Source of the DNA: Phycisphaerales bacterium
GTDB taxonomy: Bacteria > Planctomycetota > Phycisphaerae > Phycisphaerales > UBA1924
DNA length: 64,000 bases
Reading direction: 5' to 3'
Assembly: GCA_028279375.1 (NCBI GenBank)
Contig: JANQNW010000010.1
Coordinates: forward strand, 62,001 to 126,000
In this document: positions 43,427-51,717 of the stretch, in pieces
Layout of the letters: every line of letters begins with the position of its first letter
Numbering within the stretch: position 1 is the stretch's first letter
Notes under the pieces: model-generated
Told to the model about the DNA's origin: nothing
Seen by the model: only the letters and a program-made list of their open reading frames with translations
Databases searched by the model: none
Translations under genes and position numbers: made by a program

Positions 43427-45526
43427 TCATCGCCCGTAAGCGGAGCCATTCGGCTGGCGCTCGGAGGCCGCGCGCTCCTCGTAGTGATTCGCCGAAACGC
43501 GCCGGGAGAGTTGGATAACCAACTGAATCTGCTCATCGGTCAGGCCCATCCTTACGAGATGCGCCTCGATACGCGGATCGAGTTCGGCGGCTCCGGCTTC
43601 CTCGCGCATCGAGTGCATGATGCGCTTCATCGCGCCCACAACATCGCCCAACTCATCCTCCGCTACGCCCGCTTCGGAGAGCCGCTCCTTGACCTGGCTC
43701 CAGACCTCGTACGCGCTGTGGGCGGCATGCTGCTTCTCGAGCCTGTGATACGCCTCATCCGCCTCTTCGCGCGTCATGTCACCGGACTTGACGGCCGCTT
43801 CGATCTTCTTCCGCGCGACCTCCCATACGATCTCTCGCTGCGCGTGCTCCAGGCGCTCTCGAAGTGCAGCGATTTTCCGCTCCGCTTCCACCTGCGTTAT
43901 GTCGCCGGATTCGACCTTCCCTTTCAGGTGCTCTTCCGCCGCCCTCAAACGTAGATAGGCGCCCAACGCCTTTTTGTGGTGCGCCAGGCGCTCTCTGCCC
44001 TCAGCTTCGGTGATCGAGCCAGCCTCAACGGCCGTGTCGATCTTCGCCTGGGCCGCATCGATGCGCTCGTGGAACTCGCGCTTGAACACCATGTGACGCT
44101 CAATCTCGGCAAGCTTCTCATTGGCCTCTTTGCGCGTCAGATCGCCTTCCCAGACCGAGTCATCGAGATCTTCGCGCACGACTGAAAGGTACGCGTCCTC
44201 TTGCGCCATGCCTTTGACGTCAACAAGGAACGACACCTCGCGCGCCCGCTCGATCTCGGCGTGCATCTGACGCAGCTTCTCCCGAGCCTCTTCGCGCGTG
44301 AGCTTCCCCGCGTCAAGCGCCGCCTCCATTTGCCTCTGGACCTGGTCCATGCCCTCCTTCATCTTCTGATCATGCTCGGACCCCTCGAAGACGAGCGTCG
44401 AGTAGAGATCGCGCAATTGGTCGTCCGACAAAGCGCCGGAATCAGCGACTTGCCGCAGCGCCTCGACCATGGGGTTGGCCGCGGGACGCGCCTCGGCGAT
44501 CGACACGCCGACTGGAAGAAGGGCAAGCGCCAGCGCTGTCACGCCCAGACGCAGCCATCGAGCGCTGGGTCTCGTCGGCTTCGATGCGATGATCATGCTG
44601 AACCTCTTTTCAAGAAAACCGCCGCTGTTCACCTCGCTTGCCATCGCCGGCGGGCGGAGCACGGGCGTGGAAAGGTATTCGACAACAGACATAAGGGCGT
44701 CCGCGTACGCGCGCGGCGGCGGACCAAATGTACGCAACACCATCGCATCACAGCAGACTTCCTCGTTGATTCGCAGATTTCGGCGCGCCCACCAGGTGAC
44801 CGGATTCCACCAGAAGAGCACACATGCGAGCCACTCGATCCAGCGCACCACGTGATCGCGCCGGCGCACATGCGCAAGCTCATGCGCGAGCACCCAGTAG
44901 AGCTGCCTCCGGTCGATGCCGGAGAGCAGCGTCTCAGGAAGAACGATTCGAATGCGCCCTCCGAGCCACCACACCATCGGTGACATATGGGCGGGAGTCG
45001 TGCATACATCGGGAGTCGATCGGAGACGAAGTCGCGATGCGATCTGACTCGCAAGTTCGCGGATCTCCCCGGAAGCCGGCGTCGAGGATCGCGCAAGAAG
45101 CGCATTGAACTGGCGGACGCGATGCGTCGAGCGCGCGAGCACCATGAAGCTGCCAATCGACCAGAGCACGATCAACGCAACCGGAATCGAGATCCCCGAG
45201 AGGGTCGACGACGCGGCCGCAATTGTATCCATACCAGCGAGTTCGGCGTTGTCGACGATCGAGTGTGCGGTTGCGCTCGACTGGATTCCGATCTCGGCGC
45301 TTCGCAGCTGCGCGATGAGTTGATCTGTCGTGACAGACGGCGACGCGAGGTCGATGAGGCTCGCCGTAAAGAGCGGGGGCGTCAACAATTGGAGCAGCAC
45401 GACGACCCAGAGCATGTGGACGAGGGCGGGCGCCTTGCCTGAGCGATGGACGCAATAGGCGATCGACGCCAGCGCGCCGGAGGTCAGCAATCCGCTCAGG
45501 CCGTAGCTCAGGAGGAACTCCGTCAT
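43427..45526 (-). CDS. BlaR1-type M56 membrane metalloprotease with helical repeats
   Basis: The 699-residue protein has four N-terminal membrane helices with a zinc protease site HELAH at 215-219 (VLAHELAHVRRRDHVV), and NEEVCCDAMVL supplying the next ligands. Such proteins sense a signal and cleave BlaI repressors. There is no penicillin-binding sensor domain. From about residue 350 to 660 lie some seven copies of a repeat with the core (A/S)G-x-(L/I/M)T-x-x-EA, for example AGKLTREEAREKL, EGDLTRKEANEKL and SGDMTREEADEAY, in a charged helical region. The gene overlaps the BlaI-type stop (ATGA). Confidence 0.87.
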   Translation of the reverse strand: MTEFLLSYGLSGLLTSGALASIAYCVHRSGKAPALVHMLWVVVLLQLLTPPLFTASLIDLASPSVTTDQLIAQLRSAEIGIQSSATAHSIVDNAELAGMDTIAAASSTLSGISIPVALIVLWSIGSFMVLARSTHRVRQFNALLARSSTPASGEIRELASQIASRLRLRSTPDVCTTPAHMSPMVWWLGGRIRIVLPETLLSGIDRRQLYWVLAHELAHVRRRDHVVRWIEWLACVLFWWNPVTWWARRNLRINEEVCCDAMVLRTFGPPPRAYADALMSVVEYLSTPVLRPPAMASEVNSGGFLEKRFSMIIASKPTRPSARWLRLGVTALALALLPVGVSIAEARPAANPMVEALRQVADSGALSDDQLRDLYSTLVFEGSEHDQKMKEGMDQVQRQMEAALDAGKLTREEAREKLRQMHAEIERAREVSFLVDVKGMAQEDAYLSVVREDLDDSVWEGDLTRKEANEKLAEIERHMVFKREFHERIDAAQAKIDTAVEAGSITEAEGRERLAHHKKALGAYLRLRAAEEHLKGKVESGDITQVEAERKIAALRERLEHAQREIVWEVARKKIEAAVKSGDMTREEADEAYHRLEKQHAAHSAYEVWSQVKERLSEAGVAEDELGDVVGAMKRIMHSMREEAGAAELDPRIEAHLVRMGLTDEQIQLVIQLSRRVSANHYEERAASERQPNGSAYGR

Positions 45527-45912
45527 GCGCCTTCTCCTGATCCGGTCGGCCCGTTCAGAATCCGGCGAAGCCGGACGAGTTCGTCGCGGGAGATCTTCTT
45601 CTGATCCATCAGGTGCGTGATCAGCGGCGCGAGCGAGCCGCCCGTGAGCTTGTCAGCCAGGGACTCGAGTTGACTTCCCGCATACTCTTCGCGCGTGATC
45701 CGCGGTGCGAAGAGATGAACAGGAAGATCGCGATCCCGCTCGACGAATGCCTTCTCCTCGAGCCGCTGAAGCAGGCGCTGCACCGTGCCGTGCTGCCTCT
45801 TGTCGCCATCCGGATACAACTGCTCCCGGATCTGCCGCGCTGTCAGTCGATCCTGCTCCCAGAGCAGTTCCATGACGGCCAATTCCGCGTTGGCAAGGCT
45901 GGCGAGCGCCAA
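45523..45912 (-). CDS. BlaI/MecI-family repressor
   Basis: The 129-residue protein is a winged-helix repressor: ANAELAVMELLWEQDRLTAR, then QHGTVQRLLQRLEEKAFVER, followed by a short dimerisation part. I start it at TTG 45912, with GGGAGGA about six bases upstream. A longer in-frame reading from 45981 would run through the operators and is not credible. It is expected to bind the two palindromes upstream and to be inactivated by the M56 protease encoded next. Confidence 0.9.
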   Translation of the reverse strand: MALASLANAELAVMELLWEQDRLTARQIREQLYPDGDKRQHGTVQRLLQRLEEKAFVERDRDLPVHLFAPRITREEYAGSQLESLADKLTGGSLAPLITHLMDQKKISRDELVRLRRILNGPTGSGEGA

Positions 45913-45935
45913 GCAAGTCCTCCCGTGGACGGTTG

Positions 45936-45952
45936 TACGACAAGATGTCGTA
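45936..45952. promoter_or_regulatory. BlaI-type operator 1
   Basis: A perfect 17-base palindrome, TACGACA-AGA-TGTCGTA. It matches the TACnACA/TGTnGTA half-site pattern of BlaI/MecI operators. It lies about 25 bases upstream of the repressor start, downstream of the predicted -10 box. Confidence 0.85.
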
Positions 45953-45981
45953 TTAGTACGACAGCGTGTCGTATCGGTCAA
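45953..45981 (-). promoter_or_regulatory. Promoter of the BlaI/M56 operon
   Basis: On the minus strand TTGACC (45981-45976) and TACTAA (45958-45953) are separated by exactly 17 nt. Operator 2 fills the spacer and operator 1 covers the start region, so bound repressor would block polymerase directly. Confidence 0.7.
45957..45973. promoter_or_regulatory. BlaI-type operator 2
   Basis: A second perfect palindrome, TACGACA-GCG-TGTCGTA, has the same arms as operator 1. The centres are 21 bases apart, two helical turns, so two repressor dimers would sit on the same face of the DNA. Confidence 0.85.
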
Positions 45982-46038
45982 GGGTGTTTCCGCCCTTGAA
46001 CCTAAAAAGGGAGATTCCGGCGATCGCGCTGCGACGAA

Positions 46039-46512
46039 TCAGCCGTCAGGTCCCAGTGCCAAGGTCATGAAAACGCTGTTGGGGTCCGGCCGGTACTGGG
46101 CGAAGGCGCCGCAATCTGCGAATCCGAACCGCTTATAGAGCGCCCTCGCCGGTTCATACGCCGCCTGGGAGCCGGTCTCGAGGCTCATCCTTACATATCC
46201 GCGTCTGCCGGCCTCATCGAGGATGTGCTCCACGATCGCGCTGGCGACTCCCTTCCGAAGGTGGGCGCTCGCCGTTCGCATGGACTTGATCTCGCCGTGC
46301 CTCGGATCGAGTTCCTTCAGTGCGCCGCAGCCGGCGACTGCGCCATCGAGCCATGCTGTCCAGAAAGTGATCTCCGGGGCACACAGATCCTCGACATCCA
46401 GCGCATGAACGCTCTCCGGAGGCGAATGGCGCGTCACATCCGTGAGGTGCTCGCGCAGCAGGCTCATCGGCCCCGGCGCCCGGGGATCGTCGATCCTGAT
46501 GTCCAATCTCAT
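46039..46512 (-). CDS. GNAT-family N-acetyltransferase
   Basis: The 157-residue protein has the GNAT order: TAWLDGAVAGCGALKELDP (beta2-beta3), then MRTASAHLRKGVASAIVEHI (acetyl-CoA loop), and LYKRFGFADCGAF near the end. It resembles the YsnE/ArgA-like small group. ATG 46512 sits just behind GAGGAGGG; an in-frame extension to 46605 has no ribosome site. Substrate unknown. Confidence 0.85.
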   Translation of the reverse strand: MRLDIRIDDPRAPGPMSLLREHLTDVTRHSPPESVHALDVEDLCAPEITFWTAWLDGAVAGCGALKELDPRHGEIKSMRTASAHLRKGVASAIVEHILDEAGRRGYVRMSLETGSQAAYEPARALYKRFGFADCGAFAQYRPDPNSVFMTLALGPDG

Positions 46513-46603
46513 TCCCTCCTCACAAGAGCCGCCCGGACGGGAGTCCATTATCCGCAACATCCCAGCGACCGCGAGCGTGAACTCCGCTACGCTCGCAGAC
46601 GCC

Positions 46604-47398
46604 ATGACAGCATTTACGACTCCCCCGACGATCGCCGAAGCGGGCGCGGATCTCGCGTTCGCGATCGAATCTCACATCGAACACTATTTCCGTGCGACCT
46701 TCCACGGCGATGGCGTCACGATCGACCCGGCATTTGTGCGATTGAACAACGGAGATCAGCATCCATTCGCCAATTTCGCGCTGATGCGCCACGACGCCGA
46801 TCACGCAGCGCTCGAGCGCGCGATCGAGCCGCTGCTCGAGACACCTGCGCCTATCGGCGTCATGTTGCCAGCCGGACGAACCGACCTGATCGAGATTCTC
46901 ATGGCGCGCGGATTCTCCGACGTCGAGGTGGAGCCGGCGATGGCCGTGGATCTCGAGGGGCTTTCGAGCGTGGAGATCCCTGCGGGCTGTGAACTGATCG
47001 AGGTCGATGAATCAGGCGATGGGGCATGGTGTGACGCGATGGCGACTGGCTATGAGATTCCGCGTTCCGTCGCGGATCAGGTTGGCCCTGTCGCCGCCCG
47101 GCGCGAGGGCGTCGATCGTGGCATTCGCCACTATGCCCTGACTCGCGAGGGCAGGATGGTCGCCACATCCAGCGTCTTCATGCGAGAGGGCTTCGCGGGC
47201 GTCTACTGTGTCGCAACCGTCGCCGAAGAGCGTGGCAAGGGCCTCGGCGCCTGCGTGACAGCGAATCCACTGAAGCAGGCGTGCGATCGGGGATATCGCA
47301 CCGGCGTACTCCAGGCTTCTGCGATGGGCGAGAGCGTGTATCGCCGCCTTGGATTCGAGACGTACGGCGCTCTGCAGATGCGCCTTCGTCTGAGTTGA
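46604..47398 (+). CDS. GNAT-family acetyltransferase (two-part)
   Basis: The 264-residue protein has an N-terminal degenerate domain (about 1-120) and a C-terminal GNAT domain: VYCVATVAEERGKGLGACVT is the acetyl-CoA loop and ESVYRRLGFETYG the last strand. The ribosome site is weak and the start is not certain. It is divergent from the other acetyltransferase gene (91 bases). Confidence 0.75.
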   Translation: MTAFTTPPTIAEAGADLAFAIESHIEHYFRATFHGDGVTIDPAFVRLNNGDQHPFANFALMRHDADHAALERAIEPLLETPAPIGVMLPAGRTDLIEILMARGFSDVEVEPAMAVDLEGLSSVEIPAGCELIEVDESGDGAWCDAMATGYEIPRSVADQVGPVAARREGVDRGIRHYALTREGRMVATSSVFMREGFAGVYCVATVAEERGKGLGACVTANPLKQACDRGYRTGVLQASAMGESVYRRLGFETYGALQMRLRLS

Positions 47399-47518
47399 AG
47401 TCCGAGAATAGTCCGTCATTCTCAAGTTTCGGAGAGAGCCCTTCCTATTAAGAGGAGGGGCCTCCGCGGATCTCCGCTTCCGAATCTCTGAACTCTGCGG
47501 GAGCGAATACACCCTGTG

Positions 47519-47908
47519 ATGACTATGCCCCGCTTCGAGATCTTCATTGACGCCGGCTGCTCTCTCTGCAGCCATGAGTCAAAGCTCCTTCAGCGACTCG
47601 ATCGTGGGCGCGGCCGGCTTGTCGTGACCGATCTCCAATCCCTCGATTTCGCGAGCGGCGAACTCGGGATCACATATGACGACGCAATGCGTCAGATCTA
47701 CGGTCGCCTTCCCGACGGCTCGCTCGTGCGGGGTGTCGAGGTGTTCAGGCAGGCCTACCGCGCCGTCGGCTGGGGTTGGCTCTGGGCGCCGACAGGGTGG
47801 CCGATCATCCGCCAGATCGTGGATGCTCTCTACGAGCGATTCGCGGCGTGGCGATACCGGAAGCGCATGCGCGAGGGATGCGGGCTTCCCGGGAATCAGG
47901 CGGCGTGA
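47519..47908 (+). CDS. DCC-family (DUF393) thiol-disulfide-type protein
   Basis: The 129-residue protein shows the DCC motif DAGCSLCSHE, with the CxxC, and the family's VTDLQSLDF and RLPDGSLVRGVEVFRQAYRA. GTG 47516 and ATG 47525 are alternative starts. Its stop overlaps the GTG of the photolyase gene (GTGA), so the two are coupled. DCC genes commonly sit with light-induced photolyase genes; the redox role is inferred. Confidence 0.82.
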   Translation: MTMPRFEIFIDAGCSLCSHESKLLQRLDRGRGRLVVTDLQSLDFASGELGITYDDAMRQIYGRLPDGSLVRGVEVFRQAYRAVGWGWLWAPTGWPIIRQIVDALYERFAAWRYRKRMREGCGLPGNQAA

Positions 47909-49470
47909 GCAAGTCCGCCGGGAGACTCGCCGTCTTGTTCGGGGACCAGCTCGATCGCAAGTACCTCGACGCGCTCGGACTTGAACAGGGCCAGGATGTT
48001 GTCATGCTGGCCGAGATCGGCGCGGCGTCCACGGATCCACCGAGCCATGTGCAACGGACCGTGCTCTTCTTCTCTGCGATGCGTCACTTCGCTCGCGATC
48101 TCGAGAATGGCGGCTGGCAGGTCTCGTACCAGCGGATCACTGACGATGACGCGGCGCCTGACTTCGCTGCCGCCATCCGGCGCGCCATCCAAGTTCTTCA
48201 ACCAAGCGAAGTCTGCTGCGCGCGTCCTGGATCCTGGTCAGCTCTGCGAGCCATCGAAGAAGTGTGTGAAGACGAGCAACTTCCGCTGCGCGTGCACGAG
48301 GATCGGCATTTCCTATGTTCGGTGGAGCGATTTCGGGAGTGGGCGAAGGGCCGACGCGAACTCACGATGGAGTATTTCTATCGGGAGCAGCGCAAGCGAT
48401 TGAATGTGCTCGTGACCGAGGACGGCAAGCCGGTGGGAGGCGAGTGGAACTATGACAAGGAGAACCGAAAGAGCTTCAAGGCGGCGCCGGTGGCGCCGTC
48501 GCCGAAGTGCTTCCGACCCGACGCCATCACGAAGGAAGTGATCGCGGATGTCGAGAGCGCGCTGCCAGCGTTGCCGGGCCGCATTGACGCATTTAACTGG
48601 CCGGTGACGCGTCGGCAGGCGCTGGCGGCTCTTCGCGATTTTATCGAGCACCGACTTCCACAGTTCGGCGACTTTCAAGACGCGATGTGGAGGGACGAGC
48701 GCCTCCTGTATCACTCGGCGCTGTCGACCTCCCTGAATCTCAAGCTGCTGCGCCCCCGTGAGGTGTACGAGGCGGCCGTTGACTCCTACGAGAGGGGCGC
48801 CGCCCCGCTCAACGCCGCCGAGGGCTTCATTCGTCAGATCATCGGCTGGCGGGAGTTCATTCGCGGCGTCTACTGGACGCAGGATGCAGACTACGCAAGC
48901 CGCAACGCGATGGATCAGCATGGTTCGCTCCCCAACTTCTACTGGACGGGCGAGACTGACATGATGTGCATGCGCGACGCGCTCGAGAGCGTTGTCGAGT
49001 CCTCGTACTCACATCACATTCAACGCCTGATGGTGACCGGCAACTTCGCGCTGATCGCCGGAATCGATCCCGGCGCCGTGAACGACTGGTACCTCGGGAT
49101 GTTCGCCGATGGCGTGGAGTGGGTCACGACTCCGAACACGATCGGAATGGCGATGCATGCTGATGGAGGCGTCGTCGGGACGAAGCCGTATGCGGCAAGC
49201 GGGAAGTACATCCATCGTATGGGGAACTACTGCCGGGACTGTTCATACGATCACATGCGTCGCGTAGGAGAGGACGCATGTCCATTCAACACGTTCTACT
49301 GGGACTTCCTCATTCGGAATCGCGAGCGTCTTCGGTCGAACCGGAGAATGGCGATGATCCTCAAGAACGTGGACCGCCTGGACCCAGAGGAGCGTGTTCA
49401 GATCACGGTTTCAGCAGACGCGCGCCGGCGCGAATTCGGGATCGGCGCCCTGAGCCCCTCAAGCGACTGA
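47905..49470 (+). CDS. phrB: Iron-sulfur bacterial photolyase (FeS-BCP, PhrB/CryB type)
   Basis: The 521-residue protein belongs to the iron-sulfur photolyase/cryptochrome group, which repairs (6-4) photoproducts. Cluster cysteines are Cys355 (DMMCMRD), Cys443 and Cys446 ([10 protein letters not shown]) and Cys459 ([13 protein letters not shown]). Their spacing (88, 3, 13) is the same as in PhrB of Agrobacterium (350, 438, 441, 454). [20 protein letters not shown] and [20 protein letters not shown] are family signatures. GTG 47905 overlaps the DCC gene stop. Confidence 0.93.
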   Translation: MSKSAGRLAVLFGDQLDRKYLDALGLEQGQDVVMLAEIGAASTDPPSHVQRTVLFFSAMRHFARDLENGGWQVSYQRITDDDAAPDFAAAIRRAIQVLQPSEVCCARPGSWSALRAIEEVCEDEQLPLRVHEDRHFLCSVERFREWAKGRRELTMEYFYREQRKRLNVLVTEDGKPVGGEWNYDKENRKSFKAAPVAPSPKCFRPDAITKEVIADVESALPALPGRIDAFNWPVTRRQALAALRDFIEHRLPQFGDFQDAMWRDERLLYHSALSTSLNLKLLRPREVYEAAVDSYERGAAPLNAAEGFIRQIIGWREFIRGVYWTQDADYASRNAMDQHGSLPNFYWTGETDMMCMRDALESVVESSYSHHIQRLMVTGNFALIAGIDPGAVNDWYLGMFADGVEWVTTPNTIGMAMHADGGVVGTKPYAASGKYIHRMGNYCRDCSYDHMRRVGEDACPFNTFYWDFLIRNRERLRSNRRMAMILKNVDRLDPEERVQITVSADARRREFGIGALSPSSD

Positions 49471-49610
49471 CACGCGGACAGCCTGTCGACCCTCGTCCGG
49501 CGGCGGACGCCGTCGCGCCGCCGCGCGTCACGGCGCCCTTCAGGCGTGGCGCCTATCCTCTGCACCGATCCGGTCGAGGACCCGTCGTTGACAGACTCCA
49601 GGAGTTCCGC

Positions 49611-50207
49611 ATGAAGAATGTGTTCATCATCAACGCCCACGAGCAATACGAGTTCTCGAAGGGCGAACTCAATCACTCCCTCGTCGAGATCGCCCGGGAG
49701 CATCTCACGGGCGCTGGCTATGAGACGCAGCTGACGACGATGGCGGACGAATACGACATTGACACCGAGATCGAGCGACACCGATGGGCGGATGCGGTTC
49801 TTCTGCAGACACCCGTCAACTGGATGGGCGTGCCCTGGAGCTTCAAGCGATACATGGATTTCGTCTACTCCTTCGGCATGGACGGGCGACTCTGCGATGG
49901 CGACGGTCGGACGCGGAAGGACCCAAGCCGTCAGTATGGAAGCGGCGGCGTCCTCACCGATCGCAAATACATGCTCTCGCTTACTTTCAATGCGCCGCGT
50001 GAGTCGTTCGATGATCCGTCACAGGAGTTCTTCGCGGGCAAGGGCGTGGACGATCTCTTTCTTCCGGCGCATCTGAACTTCCGGTTCTTCGGAATGAGCT
50101 CCTTGCCGACATTCGTCTGCTATGACGTCATGAAGAATCCTGACATAGAAAACGACTTCCGGAGATTCCGGGATCATCTTGGCGAGTGCTTCCCCGGCGC
50201 GTCCTGA
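49611..50207 (+). CDS. mdaB: NAD(P)H:quinone oxidoreductase MdaB
   Basis: The 198-residue flavodoxin-like enzyme closely follows E. coli Mda[50 protein letters not shown], and [19 protein letters not shown] around the flavin. It reduces quinones by two electrons, which avoids radical formation. An AGGAG box lies seven bases before ATG 49611. It is downstream of the iron-sulfur photolyase (140 bases). Confidence 0.9.
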   Translation: MKNVFIINAHEQYEFSKGELNHSLVEIAREHLTGAGYETQLTTMADEYDIDTEIERHRWADAVLLQTPVNWMGVPWSFKRYMDFVYSFGMDGRLCDGDGRTRKDPSRQYGSGGVLTDRKYMLSLTFNAPRESFDDPSQEFFAGKGVDDLFLPAHLNFRFFGMSSLPTFVCYDVMKNPDIENDFRRFRDHLGECFPGAS

Positions 50208-50276
50208 GAGGAGCGCCGCATCCGTGCTCTGAGTAGTCTGGGCGCGACAGGTGCCCCGCTCGCGTTCCCGGAGAAG

Positions 50277-51200
50277 ATGATGAGACGACGACAGAGATGG
50301 CGCACGGTGATCGCCGGAATCGGATTGCTCTCGACGATGGCCCTCCCCGGATGCGCGTCGCAGCGCCCCGAGTATGTCGCTGAAATTGACGCATGGCACG
50401 AAGGTCGCGAGTCACGCCTTCGGAGCGACACGGGCTGGCTGACGCTCGTGGGACTTCATCCGCTTCGTGAGGGGCGCCAGACGCTCGGATCTTCTCCACG
50501 CTCCGACATCGTCCTGTCGGCGTCGGCGCCAAGCCGTGTCGGAACGATTACGCTGACCTTCGGCCGCACGACGTTCGCGGCCGACTCGGGCGCCGATGTC
50601 GAGTTGTACGACTCAGATCCGCCCGTCAGTGTTCGGACGATCGAACTTGGAACCGACATCTCGGATGAGCCGACGGTCCTGAGCAGTGGATCACTCGTGA
50701 TGCAAGTGATCGATCGCAGCGGCGATCTCTTCCTTCGCGTGAAGGATCGAGATCACCCCGCGCCGCGCGAGTTCGCAGGGATCGAACGATATCCCGTCCG
50801 CGAGTCGTGGCGTGTCCAAGCCCGCCTCGTTCCCGAGGGGGATGGTCAGTATGAATTCGAGAACGTGCTCGGTCAGCGCTTCATGGCCGACTCGCCAGGG
50901 CGATTGCATTTTGAGATCGATGGCGCGGACTACTCACTTCGTCCGATTGACAACGGCGACGGCACCTACTTCATCCTCTTCGGCGACACGACGAATGGGA
51001 GCGAGACCTACGGCGCCGGTCGCTATGTCTATTCGGGAGAGTTCGATGAGAACGGAGACGCGATCATCGATTTCAACAAGTCCTACAACCCCCCGTGCGC
51101 GTTCAATGACTACTCGACATGCTCACTGCCGCCGGCGGGGAACATGCTCCCGATTGCGATTCGAGCGGGAGAGAAGAACTTCGGCGGGAAGGATCACTGA
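50277..51200 (+). CDS. DUF1684 lipoprotein
   Basis: The 307-residue protein has a lipoprotein signal (IGLLSTMALPGC) and the DUF1684 body: RLRSDTGWLTLVGLHPLREG, FAGIERYPVRESWRV, and the C-terminal DFNKSYNPPCAFNDYSTCSL with LPPAGNMLPIAIRAGEK. The family is widespread but functionally undefined. Two ATGs lie side by side behind CGGAGAAG. Its stop abuts the stop of the convergent MmcQ/YjbR gene. Confidence 0.88.
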   Translation: MMRRRQRWRTVIAGIGLLSTMALPGCASQRPEYVAEIDAWHEGRESRLRSDTGWLTLVGLHPLREGRQTLGSSPRSDIVLSASAPSRVGTITLTFGRTTFAADSGADVELYDSDPPVSVRTIELGTDISDEPTVLSSGSLVMQVIDRSGDLFLRVKDRDHPAPREFAGIERYPVRESWRVQARLVPEGDGQYEFENVLGQRFMADSPGRLHFEIDGADYSLRPIDNGDGTYFILFGDTTNGSETYGAGRYVYSGEFDENGDAIIDFNKSYNPPCAFNDYSTCSLPPAGNMLPIAIRAGEKNFGGKDH

Positions 51201-51596
51201 CTACGCAGGTTCATTCCCTGGTTCGATCCCAAGCTCCCGCTGCTTCTTATTGCTCAGCTTTGACGCCGCGATCCGATGCGCCTTGGCCATGTACGCCTTG
51301 ACCTCGGCGTTCGACATCAGGGCGTCGCGCGTCACCTTGACCCAGCCAAGTCGTGCGGCGTATGGCGCCGGGATCACGCCCTCGACCTCCTCAGTAAGCA
51401 GGTCGAAGTCGTCGTCATCACAAAGGAAGCCAAACTCTTTCTCGTCGTCGATGTTGAAGGTGGCGAACATCCTGCCGCCGACGCTGAAGACATAGTTGTC
51501 CGTCCATTTGATGTCCTCGGTGACGCCGGCCAGCTTGCGGCAGTAGTTCTTGAGCCCCGTTCGTCGGGGACGGGTCTTCGAAGTTCGATTCGCCAT
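51201..51596 (-). CDS. MmcQ/YjbR-family protein
   Basis: The 131-residue protein has a basic N-terminal tail (NRTSKTRPRR) and the MmcQ/YjbR fold: DIKWTDNYVFSVGGRMFATF, FDLLTEEVEGVIPAPYAARL, WVKV. The family is described as cysteine-transport-clustered or DNA-binding-like. ATG 51596 with GGAGCC eight bases upstream is better than the 51635 option. Confidence 0.82.
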   Translation of the reverse strand: MANRTSKTRPRRTGLKNYCRKLAGVTEDIKWTDNYVFSVGGRMFATFNIDDEKEFGFLCDDDDFDLLTEEVEGVIPAPYAARLGWVKVTRDALMSNAEVKAYMAKAHRIAASKLSNKKQRELGIEPGNEPA

Positions 51597-51717
51597 CTCG
51601 AGGGCTCCATCTTGCGTCGGTCCTCGACGTGTCAATTGGCACGAGGGTCGGACAAACCTCGCATCTTAGAATGTCGCTGAATCTCGATGCGCCCTGCCGA
51701 CGAAAGAGCCCTCTAAG

